Source: Ralstonia mannitolilytica
GTDB lineage: Bacteria > Pseudomonadota > Gammaproteobacteria > Burkholderiales > Burkholderiaceae
Assembly (NCBI RefSeq): GCF_905397375.1
Contig: NZ_CAJPVG010000016.1
Coordinates: forward strand, 9,958 to 73,957
Length of the DNA stretch: 64,000 nucleotides
Reading direction: 5' to 3'
The notes under the pieces were generated by a model. It ran no database searches. It saw only the letters and a program-made list of their open reading frames with translations, and was not told the origin of the DNA. Both the position numbers and the translations under genes were made by a program. Every line of letters starts with the position of its first letter. The first letter of the stretch is position 1. Positions 8,558 through 17,296 of the stretch are shown one piece after another.

Positions 8558-9205
8558 TTACGGCCGTGGCGCCCATGCGCCGGTAATGAGCTGCTTGATC
8601 AGATGCAGCTTGCGGTGGAAGAAGTGATCGGCGCCCGGGATGACGATGACCGGCAGCTCTTGCGGCCGCGCCCAGTTCAGCACGTCGATGAGCGGCACGG
8701 TGTCGTCCTGTTCGCCGTGGATGATGATGGTGTCGGCCGGCACCGGCGCGACATCCCAGCGGGAAGTGGCGGTGCCCACCAGCGCCAGGCGCTCGGCGGG
8801 CGTGCCGGCTTCGGCCAGGCGGCGCGCCACCTGCGAGACGACAAAGCTGCCGAATGAGAAGCCGCCCATCGCGAGCGGCAGCGTGGCCACGTCGGCCGAC
8901 CATTGCGTTTGCGTGCGCATCCAGTCGAGCACGGCCAGCATGTCGTCCTGTTCGCCGATGCCGTTGTCGTGCGCGCCCTCGGTCTTGCCCACGCCGCGGA
9001 AGTTCAGCCGCACCGTCACGTAGCCGAGGCTGACAAAGGTGCGGGCGAGCGTCTGCGCGACCTTGTTGTCCTTGGTGCCGCCAAACAGCGGATGCGGATG
9101 GCCCACCAGGGCGAGGCCGCGCGGCGCACCCTCCGGTTGGTCGATGGACAGGTCGATCTGCCCGACCGGACCAGGGATCAGGCGTTCTTGGGTATGCACG
9201 TTCAT
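8558..9205 (-). CDS. Alpha/beta hydrolase
   Basis: Encodes 215 residues of the dienelactone-hydrolase-like alpha/beta hydrolase group. Motifs seen are the oxyanion-side HPHPLFGGTKDNKV, the nucleophile elbow GFSFGS, an Asp in GEQDDTVP, and the catalytic His in PGADHFFHRKL. No signal peptide is present, so it is cytoplasmic. It lies between dacA and a ferredoxin-like gene on the same strand, with a 22-base gap to the latter, and is probably cotranscribed with that gene. The substrate is unknown; close relatives are annotated only as hydrolases of carboxylic esters. Confidence 0.88.
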   Translation of the reverse strand: MNVHTQERLIPGPVGQIDLSIDQPEGAPRGLALVGHPHPLFGGTKDNKVAQTLARTFVSLGYVTVRLNFRGVGKTEGAHDNGIGEQDDMLAVLDWMRTQTQWSADVATLPLAMGGFSFGSFVVSQVARRLAEAGTPAERLALVGTATSRWDVAPVPADTIIIHGEQDDTVPLIDVLNWARPQELPVIVIPGADHFFHRKLHLIKQLITGAWAPRP

Positions 9206-9227
9206 GGGAATGCGGGTCGCGTCAGGC

Positions 9228-9551
9228 TCAGGCGGGGCGATCGACCATCAGGCGCTCGACCGGTTTGCCTTCGATCAGATGGCTCTGGATGATCTCGTCG
9301 ATGTCTTCCTTGTCGACAAAGGTGTACCAGACGGCCTCGGGGTAGACCACCATGACCGGACCGAGTTCGCAGCGGTCCAGGCAGCCGGCCTTGTTGATGC
9401 GCACGCGGCCTTCGCCGTTGATGCCAAGCTCCTTGCAGCGCTTCTTGGCGTATTCCTGCATGGCCTTGGCGCCGAAGTCGGCGCAGCAGCGCGAGCCATC
9501 CTCGCGTTCGTTCAGGCAGAAGAAGACGTGGTGCGTGTAGTGGCTGCTCAT
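9228..9551 (-). CDS. Thioredoxin-like [2Fe-2S] ferredoxin
   Basis: Encodes 107 residues with the fold of NuoE-type thioredoxin-like ferredoxins. Cysteines at 12, 22/23, 57 and 61 (HHVFFCLNEREDGSRCC, then KAGCLDRCELGP) match the cluster-binding pattern. The start is the ATG of MSSHYTHHVF; the longer open frame upstream is low-complexity GC-rich sequence with no family match. It is a cytoplasmic electron carrier or iron-sulfur protein. It lies upstream of the hydrolase gene, and the partner is not evident from the context. Confidence 0.88.
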   Translation of the reverse strand: MSSHYTHHVFFCLNEREDGSRCCADFGAKAMQEYAKKRCKELGINGEGRVRINKAGCLDRCELGPVMVVYPEAVWYTFVDKEDIDEIIQSHLIEGKPVERLMVDRPA

Positions 9552-9832
9552 GGGCGACTGCGCGGGCGGTGATGATGGCGCGCGGGCAGGGCGTGGAAGA
9601 GATCCAGGCGCCGCGCACACATGTGGATTTGCGTAACGAGCCGGCATTATACGGCCCCGGCCCGGCGTCTCCGCGCCATGTGAGCGGGCGGTGCTGCGTC
9701 GCAACACGTTATCCGGATGTCTGGACGGGGCTGTGCGCGGATTCCGGGATTGACGACGCATGAGCCGGGTGCCATCGTAGTCACACCCAGCCGGCACAAG
9801 GGTTGGCGCGGCGTCGACACGGAAATTTCACA
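9552..9832. other. Non-coding stretch upstream of the dctA promoter
   Basis: No supported gene lies here. It contains a perfect 9-base palindrome CGGATTCCG at 9738-9746 inside TGTGCGCGGATTCCGGG. This half resembles rhizobial DctD-binding sites and lies about 90 bases upstream of the sigma-54 promoter, a usual enhancer distance. A clean second half-site was not found. Confidence 0.3.
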
Positions 9833-9850
9833 TTGGCATAGCCCTTGCAA
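9833..9850 (+). promoter_or_regulatory. Sigma-54 (RpoN) promoter of dctA
   Basis: TTGGCATAGCCCTTGCAA carries the -24 GG (9835-9836) and -12 GC (9847-9848) with exactly ten bases between them, as sigma-54 RNA polymerase requires. It is 130 bases upstream of dctA, and a sigma-54 activator of the DctD type is encoded two genes downstream. Confidence 0.85.
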
Positions 9851-9979
9851 TAAGGAGCGACCTGCCACGGGAGCCGCCGGAAACATCGGCGTAGCGAGGC
9901 AGGAGAGAGACCACATCAGGGCGGGTCGGACCGGGCGAGCAACCGAGCGCACGGCCGGTCTGTGACACTCGAGGAAGAC

Positions 9980-11269
9980 ATGAAAAAACCGTTCTACAAA
10001 ATCCTGTACGTACAGGTGCTGGCGGCTATCGTCATCGGCGTTCTGCTCGGCCATTACTCGCCCGCGCTCGCCGTGAAGATGAAGCCGCTGGGCGATGGCT
10101 TCATCCAGCTCATCAAGATGGTGATCGGGCCGATCATCTTCTGTACGGTCGTCTCCGGCATTGCCGGCATGCGCGACATGAAGAAGGTGGGCCGCGTGGG
10201 CGGCAAGGCGCTGATCTACTTTGAGATCGTCTCGACCTTTGCGCTGGTGATCGGTCTGGCCGCGGGCCACATCTTCAACCCGGGCGCGGGCTTCAACGTC
10301 GATGTCAACACCATCGATGCCAAGGCCGTGGCGCAGTACGCCGCCAAGGCGCAATCGGCGAGCACGGTGGACTTCCTGCTCAACATCATCCCGAGCACGG
10401 TAGTGGATGCGTTTGCCAAGGGCGACATCCTGCAGATCCTGCTGATCGCGCTGCTGTTCGGCGGTGCGCTGTCCGCCATGGGCGAGCGCGCGCAGATCGT
10501 GACCGACTTCATCGACCAGATCGCGCACGTGTTCTTCCGCATCGTGCACGTCATCACCCGCGTGGCCCCGATCGGCGCGTTCGGCGCGATGGCGTTCACC
10601 ATCGGCAAGTACGGCGTGGTGTCGCTGGTGCCGCTGCTCAAGCTGATCGGCACGTTCTACCTGACGGCCGTCATCTTCGTGGTGGTGGTGCTGGGCATCA
10701 TCGCGCGGCTCACGGGTTTCAGCATCTTCCGCTTCGTTGCGTACATCAAGGAAGAGCTGCTGATCGTGCTGGGCACGAGCTCGTCGGAATCCGCGCTGCC
10801 GCACCTGATGGAAAAGATGGAGAAGCTGGGCTGCTCGAAGTCGGTGGTGGGCCTGGTGGTGCCGACCGGCTATTCGTTCAACCTGGATGGCACGAACATC
10901 TACATGACGATGGCGGTGATCTTCATCTCGCAGGCGCTGAACATCGAGCTGACCTGGACGCAGCAACTGACCATCCTGGCGGTGGCGATGCTGACCTCCA
11001 AGGGCGCTTCGGGCATCACCGGTGCAGGCTTCATCACGCTGGCCGCCACGCTGGCGGTGGTGCCGACGATTCCGGTGGCGGGCATGGTGCTGATCCTCGG
11101 TATCGACCGCTTCATGAGCGAGTGCCGCGCGCTGACCAACATCACCGGCAACGGTGTGGCCTGCGTGGTGATCTCGGCCTGGGAGCGCGAACTCGATCGC
11201 GCCAAGCTGGCCCGTGTGCTGTCGGGCGACCGCAGCGACGAAGGCGTGCCGGCCACGCCGGCGGCCTGA
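9980..11269 (+). CDS. dctA: C4-dicarboxylate:cation symporter
   Basis: Encodes 429 residues of the glutamate/aspartate-dicarboxylate symporter family, an inner-membrane importer of succinate, fumarate and malate. Typical motifs are IKMVIGPIIFCTVVSGIAGM, the re-entrant loop GTSSSESALPHLM, and PTGYSFNLDGTNIYM with the sodium/substrate site. About eight to nine hydrophobic segments are visible. The start at MKKPFYKILYVQV has GAGGAA upstream; an upstream GTG adds only six residues. It is followed by a hairpin and then by dctB-dctD, which should control it through the sigma-54 promoter upstream. Confidence 0.96.
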   Translation: MKKPFYKILYVQVLAAIVIGVLLGHYSPALAVKMKPLGDGFIQLIKMVIGPIIFCTVVSGIAGMRDMKKVGRVGGKALIYFEIVSTFALVIGLAAGHIFNPGAGFNVDVNTIDAKAVAQYAAKAQSASTVDFLLNIIPSTVVDAFAKGDILQILLIALLFGGALSAMGERAQIVTDFIDQIAHVFFRIVHVITRVAPIGAFGAMAFTIGKYGVVSLVPLLKLIGTFYLTAVIFVVVVLGIIARLTGFSIFRFVAYIKEELLIVLGTSSSESALPHLMEKMEKLGCSKSVVGLVVPTGYSFNLDGTNIYMTMAVIFISQALNIELTWTQQLTILAVAMLTSKGASGITGAGFITLAATLAVVPTIPVAGMVLILGIDRFMSECRALTNITGNGVACVVISAWERELDRAKLARVLSGDRSDEGVPATPAA

Positions 11270-11321
11270 TCGCTCGCCACGGGCAGTGCCTGCGGGCGCC
11301 CCCGACTGAAAGCGTATGATT

Positions 11322-11350
11322 GCGGGGCCTGTCCTTCCAGACGGCCCCGC
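11322..11350 (+). terminator. Hairpin between dctA and dctB
   Basis: GCGGGGCC (11322-11329) pairs with GGCCCCGC (11343-11350). Only a weak T-rich tail (TTCCATTT) follows, so this may be an attenuator rather than a full stop. Confidence 0.45.
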
Positions 11351-11368
11351 TTCCATTTGGAGCGCCTC

Positions 11369-13354
11369 GTGACACGCACGACGGCCGGCGCGGCAGCGGA
11401 AGACATGGCGACAGTGTCCGCCCAGCTCCCGCCGATGTCCGATCCCGATTTCTCGTTCACCAGCGCCCCCGGCTCCCGACGCGGGTTCTGGTGGCTGGTA
11501 GCGCTCGCGCTCGTGGTGGTGATGGCGCTGGTGTGCGCGACCACCTTTGTGGTGACGTGGAACCGCGGCCTGGCACAAGCGCAGCAGGCCGCCGGCGGCC
11601 GGGTCGACCGCTACGCTGCCAACCTCAAGAGCACGCTCGACCGCTACGAATACCTGCCGGCGCTGGTGGCGCTGCATCCGTTCATCCACGATCTGCTGGC
11701 CGATCCGACGCCGGCCAACGTCGACCGCGCGAACCGCTATCTGCGCGAAGTCAACGACCGCGCGCACGCGACCGCCACGTACGTGATCGACCCCAGCGGC
11801 AAGGCGCTGGCCGCATCGAACTACAACCAGCCCGACAGCTTCGTGGGCGCCGAATATCTGTTCCGGCCGTATTTCCAGCAGGCGGTGGCGGGCCATGTCG
11901 GCCGGTTTTACGGCATTGGCATCACCCGCGAGGAGCCGGGGTATTACATCTCGCAGCCGGTCATGCAGGACGGCCGCGTGATCGGCGTGACCGTGGTCAA
12001 GCTCAACCTCGAATGGTTCGGGCGCGCGAGCCACGATGCCTCCGAACCGGTGATGGTGGCTGACGAGAACGGCGTGATCTTCCTGTCGTCCGTGCCGGCG
12101 TGGCAGTACCACACCGTCGAGCCGCTCACGCCCACGCTGCAGGCGCAGCTGAAGGCCACGCGCCAGTATTTCCGCAAAGAGATCAAGCCGCTGCCGCTGC
12201 AACCTGAGGCGCCGGGTTTCCTGAGGCTGACGGGGCAGTTGCCCGAAGGCGCCGAGCTCATCCGCATCGGGGAGCGCGCGAATGCGACGCGCTATCTGCA
12301 GGTCTCGCGCGACCTTGTCGAGCCCGACTGGACGCTGATGTACCTCACGCCCGTGGACCCGGTGATGAGCGCCGCGCGCAGCGCCACCGTGGCCGCTGCC
12401 TTCGCCTTCGCGTTTGCGTGCCTGCTGCTGTTCTACTGGCGCCAGCGTCGCCTGCGCATGATGGAAATGCTGCGCAGCCGCCGCCTGCTGGAAGCCGCCT
12501 ACGACCAGCTCGAGCGTCGCGTCGAAGACCGCACGGCCGATCTGATGGCCACCAACGAGCAGCTGCAGCACGAGATCGTGGACCGTACGCGCGCCGAGGC
12601 CGAGCTGCGCGCCACGCAGGATGAGCTCGTGCAGGCCAGCAAGCTCGCGGCCCTCGGCCAGATGGCCGCCGGCATCACGCACGAGCTGAACCAGCCGCTG
12701 GCGGCGCTGCGCACGTTCTCCGACAACACGCGCATCCTGCTCGAGCGTGGGCAGCACGCCGCCGCGACCGACAACCTGCAGGCCATTGCCGACCTGACCG
12801 AGCGCATGGGCAAGATCACCGCGCAGCTCAAGCTGTTCGCGGGCCGCACGCGCCGCAAGGTGGTGGATGTGCAGGTGCGCGTGGCGCTCGATCACACCCT
12901 GGCGCTGCTGCGTCCGCGCCTGAGCGACGTCGCGGTGGAGCTGCATTGGCGCATCCCCGAAGCGCAAGCGGTGGTGCGCGCCGATGAACTGAAGCTCGAG
13001 CAAGTGCTCATCAACCTCGTCGGCAACGCGCTCGACGCGATCGGCGCCAACGAACCGGCCTGCCCGGGCCGCATCGACATCGACGTCGGGCCTGCCGAGG
13101 GCGCGCCGTCACAGCTGAGTATTGCGGTGCGCGACAACGGCCCGGGCATTCCGCCTGACGCCATGCCGCACCTGTTCGAGCCGTTCTTCACCACCAAGGA
13201 GATCGGCCAGGGGCTGGGCCTGGGCCTGGCCATCTCGACGAGCATCGCGCGCGACTTTGGCGGTTCGTTGTCGGCTACGAATGTGCCCGGCGGGGGCGCG
13301 CAATTTACGCTGACACTGGTACGCGCCGAGATCGCCTGCGCGGCATCCACCTGA
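11369..13354 (+). CDS. dctB: C4-dicarboxylate sensor histidine kinase
   Basis: Encodes 661 residues. Two membrane segments (about 33-55 and 335-355) bracket a periplasmic double-PAS-like sensor with YVIDPSGKALAASNYNQPDSFVG and YFQQAVAGHVGRFYGIG, characteristic of DctB. A coiled coil (RLLEAAYDQLERRVEDRTADL) leads to the dimerisation domain with the phospho-accepting His in GQMAAGITHELNQPLAALRT. The ATPase has N, G1 (DNGPGIP) and G2 (GQGLGLGLAI) boxes. The GTG start at 11369 is preferred because GGAG lies six bases upstream. DctB senses dicarboxylate and passes phosphate to DctD, encoded 22 bases downstream. Confidence 0.95.
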   Translation: MTRTTAGAAAEDMATVSAQLPPMSDPDFSFTSAPGSRRGFWWLVALALVVVMALVCATTFVVTWNRGLAQAQQAAGGRVDRYAANLKSTLDRYEYLPALVALHPFIHDLLADPTPANVDRANRYLREVNDRAHATATYVIDPSGKALAASNYNQPDSFVGAEYLFRPYFQQAVAGHVGRFYGIGITREEPGYYISQPVMQDGRVIGVTVVKLNLEWFGRASHDASEPVMVADENGVIFLSSVPAWQYHTVEPLTPTLQAQLKATRQYFRKEIKPLPLQPEAPGFLRLTGQLPEGAELIRIGERANATRYLQVSRDLVEPDWTLMYLTPVDPVMSAARSATVAAAFAFAFACLLLFYWRQRRLRMMEMLRSRRLLEAAYDQLERRVEDRTADLMATNEQLQHEIVDRTRAEAELRATQDELVQASKLAALGQMAAGITHELNQPLAALRTFSDNTRILLERGQHAAATDNLQAIADLTERMGKITAQLKLFAGRTRRKVVDVQVRVALDHTLALLRPRLSDVAVELHWRIPEAQAVVRADELKLEQVLINLVGNALDAIGANEPACPGRIDIDVGPAEGAPSQLSIAVRDNGPGIPPDAMPHLFEPFFTTKEIGQGLGLGLAISTSIARDFGGSLSATNVPGGGAQFTLTLVRAEIACAAST

Positions 13355-13376
13355 TTTTTTCTTGCGAACACGACCC

Positions 13377-14693
13377 ATGTCCGAAGGCTTGACCGTTCTG
13401 TTCATCGAAGACGACCCGCCTGTGCGCCAGGCCACCGCGCAGAGCCTGGAGCTGGCCGGCTTCAACGTGCAGGCGTTTGGCAGCGCCGAAGAGGCCGTGG
13501 GCAAGATCGACGCGAACTTCCCCGGCGTGGTCGTGAGCGACCTGCGCCTGCCGGGCGCCAGCGGCCTCGATGTGCTTGCGCACTGCCAGTCGTTTGGGAC
13601 GGGGATCCCCGTGGTGCTCGTCACCGGCCACGGCGACATCACCATGGCCGTGCAGGCCATGCGAGACGGCGCCTTCGACTTCATTGAAAAGCCGTTCCCC
13701 GCCGAGCGCCTGACCGAGACCGTGCGCCGCGCCGTCGAGCGCCGTGCGCTGGAGCTGGAAAACCGCGCGCTGCGCCGCGAACTGGCTGGCCCCGCGGCGG
13801 GTACGCGCATCATCGGGCGCTCGCCTGCCATGGGCGCGGTGCGCGCGCTGATCGAAAACGTGGCGGCGACCGACGCGCCGGTGCTCATCAACGGCGAGAC
13901 CGGCACGGGCAAGGAGCTCGTCGCCCGCAGCCTGCACATGCTGTCGCCGCGCCATGACAAGCCCTTCATCGCGCTGAACTGCGGTGCCGTGCCGGAGCAG
14001 ATTTTCGAAAGCGAGATGTTCGGCCACGAAGCCGGCGCCTTCACCGGCGCGGGCAAGCGGCGCATCGGCAAGCTCGAGCACGCCTCGGGCGGCACGTTGT
14101 TCCTCGATGAAATCGAGAGCATGCCGATCGCGCTGCAAGTCAAGCTGCTGCGGGTGTTGCAGGAAGGCGCGCTGGAACGCCTGGGGTCGAACACGTCGGT
14201 GCGCATCGACGTACGCATCGTGGCAGCCGCCAAGGGCGACATGGAAGCGCTGATCGAAGCGGGCGGCTTCCGGCGCGACCTGTACTACCGCCTGAACGTG
14301 GTGGCCATCGACCTGCCGCCGCTGCGCGAGCGCCGCGAAGACATCATCCCGCTGTTCGAGCACTTCCTTCTCGAAGCCGCGGTGCGCTACCAGCGTCCGC
14401 TGCCGATGCTGGCCGAACGCCAGCGCCATGAGCTCATGCAATCGAACTGGCCCGGCAACGTGCGCGAACTGCGCAATGCGGCGGACCGGCTCGTGCTCGG
14501 CGTCGGCCGCACACCCGTGGTGACCGATGCATCGGAAGACGGCATGCCGCTCAAGGAGCGCGTCGAGCGCTACGAGCGCACGGTGATTGCCGAGACGCTG
14601 GCGCGCACCGGCGGGTCGGTGCACCAGGCGGCGGATATCCTGCAGGTCGGCCGCGCGACGCTGTACGACAAGATCAAGCGCTACGGCCTCTGA
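13377..14693 (+). CDS. dctD: Sigma-54-dependent response regulator for dicarboxylate transport
   Basis: Encodes 438 residues of NtrC-type architecture. The receiver domain has the phospho-acceptor Asp55 in VVVSDLRLPG. The central AAA+ domain has Walker A GETGTGKE, the sigma-54-contacting GAFTGA loop (GHEAGAFTGAGKR) and Walker B GGTLFLDEIE. A C-terminal Fis-type helix-turn-helix ends GRATLYDKIKRYGL. The GAFTGA loop shows it is a true sigma-54 activator, fitting the RpoN promoter upstream of dctA. The start is the ATG of MSEGLTV; the extra frame upstream begins at TTG. A terminator follows. Confidence 0.95.
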   Translation: MSEGLTVLFIEDDPPVRQATAQSLELAGFNVQAFGSAEEAVGKIDANFPGVVVSDLRLPGASGLDVLAHCQSFGTGIPVVLVTGHGDITMAVQAMRDGAFDFIEKPFPAERLTETVRRAVERRALELENRALRRELAGPAAGTRIIGRSPAMGAVRALIENVAATDAPVLINGETGTGKELVARSLHMLSPRHDKPFIALNCGAVPEQIFESEMFGHEAGAFTGAGKRRIGKLEHASGGTLFLDEIESMPIALQVKLLRVLQEGALERLGSNTSVRIDVRIVAAAKGDMEALIEAGGFRRDLYYRLNVVAIDLPPLRERREDIIPLFEHFLLEAAVRYQRPLPMLAERQRHELMQSNWPGNVRELRNAADRLVLGVGRTPVVTDASEDGMPLKERVERYERTVIAETLARTGGSVHQAADILQVGRATLYDKIKRYGL

Positions 14694-14710
14694 ACGGCGT
14701 CGCAGAAAAG

Positions 14711-14730
14711 AAAACGCCCCGGGCGTTTTT
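14711..14730. terminator. Terminator after dctD
   Basis: AAAACGCC and GGCGTTTT form a tight hairpin with a T-run on the plus strand and an A-run on the other, between dctD and the convergent thioredoxin gene. Confidence 0.75.
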
Positions 14731-14746
14731 GCTGTGCGCTGACGGC

Positions 14747-15301
14747 TCAGGCCTGCTTGGCCAGCGTCTGCTTGAGCAGCGCATCGAACGACGACCATTC
14801 CGGCTCGCCGACGTAGCGCTTGAGGATGCGCCCGTCGCGGTCGACGAGGAAGGTAGTCGGCGTGAGCTGCACGTCGCCAAAGGCCTTGGCCGCAGAGCCG
14901 TCGGCGTCCATCGCGACCTTGAACGGCAACTGGCGCGTCTGGCTGAAGTTCATCACGTACATCGGCGCGTCGTAGCTCATTGCGACGGCCACGTATTCCA
15001 GGCCCTCGCCCTTGTACTTGTTGTACGCCTGGACCATGTTGGGCATTTCCTTGACGCACGTGGCGCAGCTGGTCGCCCAGAAATTGACCAGGTAGACCTT
15101 GCCCTTGAGGTCTTGCGTGGACAGCTTCTGCCCATCGAGCAGCGTGAACGTGGCGGCAGGGACCTGCTGCGACGGCGAGAATGCACGCCAGCCGAGCCAG
15201 CCGGCGACGGCCAGCGCGAGCAAGGCAACGGGCAGCAGCCAGCGACGGCCACCGGAAGCGGCGGGCGCGGCATGGGCGGAGGAGGTCAGGGGCGAGGCCA
15301 T
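14747..15301 (-). CDS. TlpA/ResA-type membrane-anchored thioredoxin
   Basis: Encodes 184 residues. One N-terminal membrane segment (RWLLPVALLALAVAGWLGW) tethers a periplasmic thioredoxin domain with the active site CATC in NFWATSCATCVKEMP. The domain continues with DVQLTPTTFLVDRDG, which holds the cis-Pro. It is a thiol-disulfide oxidoreductase of the kind that reduces apocytochromes or copper-site cysteines. Start choice is uncertain: a GTG at 15328 would add nine residues, and neither start has a strong ribosome site. It is not in the cox cluster, so the substrate is unknown. Confidence 0.9.
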   Translation of the reverse strand: MASPLTSSAHAAPAASGGRRWLLPVALLALAVAGWLGWRAFSPSQQVPAATFTLLDGQKLSTQDLKGKVYLVNFWATSCATCVKEMPNMVQAYNKYKGEGLEYVAVAMSYDAPMYVMNFSQTRQLPFKVAMDADGSAAKAFGDVQLTPTTFLVDRDGRILKRYVGEPEWSSFDALLKQTLAKQA

Positions 15302-15401
15302 GTTGGCAACGGCTCCGGAATCAGTCACAGACGGCTATTGTAGGCCCGGCGCGCGTGCGCCGCATGCCGGCTGCGACAATCCGTGCATTGCGGTTCCTGC
15401 G

Positions 15402-15920
15402 TCACTTTTCTGCAGCGAGCGCTGCCTCATACAGGGCGAGGTCGGCGGCCGAAAAGCAGCAGAACGTGATCGCATCGAGGCCGGCGCCATGCTCCCGCGC
15501 GGTGCGCACGGCAATCGGCGCGGCCAATTCGGGGGGAAATCCGTACACGCCCGTGCTGATGCACGGAAATGCCAGGGTGCGCACCTCATGACGGCGGGCG
15601 AGTTCGAGGCTGTTGCGATAGCACGCCGCCAGCAGTTCGGCTTCCTGCCGGCTGCCACCGTGCCAGACCGGCCCGACGGTATGAATGACGTATCGCGCGG
15701 GCAGGCGAAAGCCTGGCGTGATCTTCGCTTCACCGGTACGGCAGCCGTGCAGCGCGCGGCACGCTTCGAGCAGTTCGGGCCCGGCTGCGCGATGAATGGC
15801 CCCGTCGACACCGCCGCCGCCCAGCAATGTGCTGTTGGCGGCGTTCACGATGGCATCGCAGTCCAGGGTCGTGATGTCGGCGCGGACGGCAATGAGGCGG
15901 GGACTGGGCATGGCAGGCAT
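15402..15920 (-). CDS. Macro-domain protein (O-acetyl-ADP-ribose deacetylase, YmdB type)
   Basis: Encodes 172 residues forming a single macro domain. Motifs are DITTLDCDAIVNAANSTL, the ADP-ribose loop GGGGVDGAIHRAAG, and the second phosphate loop PCISTGVYGFP. The family hydrolyses O-acetyl-ADP-ribose or removes ADP-ribose from proteins in the cytoplasm. Length fits the YmdB/MacroD group. An internal ATG three codons in is an equally plausible start. It is divergent from the lipoprotein gene on the right with only about 70 bases between them. Confidence 0.93.
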   Translation of the reverse strand: MPAMPSPRLIAVRADITTLDCDAIVNAANSTLLGGGGVDGAIHRAAGPELLEACRALHGCRTGEAKITPGFRLPARYVIHTVGPVWHGGSRQEAELLAACYRNSLELARRHEVRTLAFPCISTGVYGFPPELAAPIAVRTAREHGAGLDAITFCCFSAADLALYEAALAAEK

Positions 15921-15991
15921 CCGGAAGCGGGCGGGCGTCTCTGTCCGATAATAGTCCGCTCCAAAAGACGCAGAACGACGAAGGAGGCGAT

Positions 15992-16558
15992 GTGACCATC
16001 ACGGCAAAGGCGGTGAGGATGGGTTTGGGTACCGCGCTGTGTGCGCTGCTGATGGCCTGCTCGCCCAAGTACGACTGGCGCACCGTGCATTCCAGCGAGG
16101 GCGCCTACGCGGTGGACTACCCCGCCAGGCCCACGACCGACGCCCGCCCCGTTGCCGTCAACGGCCAACGGCTGCCGATGACGATGCAGGCCGCCAGCAT
16201 CGAGGGCACGCTGTTCGCCATTGGCGTGGTCAAATTGCCAGCGGACGACCCGGTCTGGCGCCAGCACGCCGTGGAGGCGCTGCGCAGTGGGCTCGCAGCC
16301 AACCTGAAGGGCCGCGTGGAGGTGCGCGACATCGCCGTGAAGACAGCCGCGCAACCGCCGCTGTCATTGCCGGCGGTCGAGTTGATCGCGCAGGGCGCCG
16401 GCGGTGATGACCCCGCCCCGCGCCGCCTGACTGCGCGCGTGGTCGCCACCGGCAAGCGCGCGTACCAGGCCGTGGTGCTCGAATCGGGCGACGCCGCGCG
16501 CGATGCGCGCCAACAGGAACAGGTCGACCAGTTCCTGGCGAGCTTCCACCCGTATTAG
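15992..16558 (+). CDS. Putative lipoprotein
   Basis: Encodes 188 residues. A lipoprotein signal (GTALCALLMAC) ends in a lipobox Cys near residue 23, followed by a soluble domain starting YDWRTVHSSEGAYAVDYPARP. The recurring pattern of substrate-like beta strands and a C-terminal QFLASFHPY recalls small periplasmic proteins of unknown function in betaproteobacteria. The GTG start has AAGGAGG four bases upstream; the overlapping ATG would stop at once. It is followed by a LysE-type exporter gene 74 bases away. No enzymatic motif is seen. Confidence 0.75.
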   Translation: MTITAKAVRMGLGTALCALLMACSPKYDWRTVHSSEGAYAVDYPARPTTDARPVAVNGQRLPMTMQAASIEGTLFAIGVVKLPADDPVWRQHAVEALRSGLAANLKGRVEVRDIAVKTAAQPPLSLPAVELIAQGAGGDDPAPRRLTARVVATGKRAYQAVVLESGDAARDARQQEQVDQFLASFHPY

Positions 16559-16632
16559 CGGGCCCAAGCGAGCTGCCGCACGCCGGTGCACAATCGTCGT
16601 TCTCGTCCATACCAACATCACGGGGAACCACC

Positions 16633-17271
16633 ATGACGTTGCAAGTCTGGCTGGCCTTTTTCCTGGCCTCCTGGGTGATTGCCATTTCACCGGGCTCGGG
16701 CGCGATCCTGAGCATGACCCACGGCTTGACGCATGGCGTGCGCCGGACGTCGGTCACCATTGCCGGGCTCGAGGTCGGCCTCGTGGTGATCCTGTTCATT
16801 GCCGGAGCCGGGCTCGGCGCGCTGCTGGTGGCGTCGGAGCATGCCTTTACGGCTATCAAGATCATCGGCGCGCTGTACCTGATTTACCTGGGCATCGTGC
16901 AATGGCGCACGCCCATCCACATCGGCAAGCCGGCGGACGGCGAAGCGGTGCGGCGGGCGGGCAGCGGGATGCGGCGCTTCCTGGCGGGGCTGCTGACCAA
17001 TCTGACGAACCCGAAGGGCATCCTTTTCATGGTGGCGGTGCTGCCGCAGTTCATCGATCCGGCCCGGCCGCTGTTGGCGCAGCTCGGCATCCTGGCGGTG
17101 ACGATGGTGTTCGTCGACCTGATCGTCATGCACGGTTATGCGCTGCTTGCCTCGCGTGCGCAGCGCCTGTTCCGCAACCCGCGTGCGCTGCGTTGGCAGA
17201 GCCGCTTCTTTGGCGGCATGTTGATGAGCATCGGTGCGGCGCTGTTCTTCGTGAAGCGGCAGACGGCCTGA
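16633..17271 (+). CDS. LysE/RhtB-family exporter
   Basis: Encodes 212 residues with about six hydrophobic segments. The N-terminal motif WVIAISPGSGAILSMTHGLTHG and the mid-protein LTNLTNPKGILFMVAVLPQFI are hallmarks of the LysE/RhtB amino-acid exporter family. It is an inner-membrane efflux protein, probably for an amino acid or related metabolite; the substrate cannot be told from sequence. It is convergent with the comM remnant and has a 25-base gap to it. Confidence 0.93.
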   Translation: MTLQVWLAFFLASWVIAISPGSGAILSMTHGLTHGVRRTSVTIAGLEVGLVVILFIAGAGLGALLVASEHAFTAIKIIGALYLIYLGIVQWRTPIHIGKPADGEAVRRAGSGMRRFLAGLLTNLTNPKGILFMVAVLPQFIDPARPLLAQLGILAVTMVFVDLIVMHGYALLASRAQRLFRNPRALRWQSRFFGGMLMSIGAALFFVKRQTA

Positions 17272-17296
17272 CGCGCACCATGACAGCCGGATCGCC

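Noticed and set aside
9647..13003. 1,118-codon open frame on the minus strand across dctA and dctB
   Set aside because: It is antisense to two clearly identified genes and its translation is His/Arg/Gln-rich low complexity, typical of GC-rich shadow frames.
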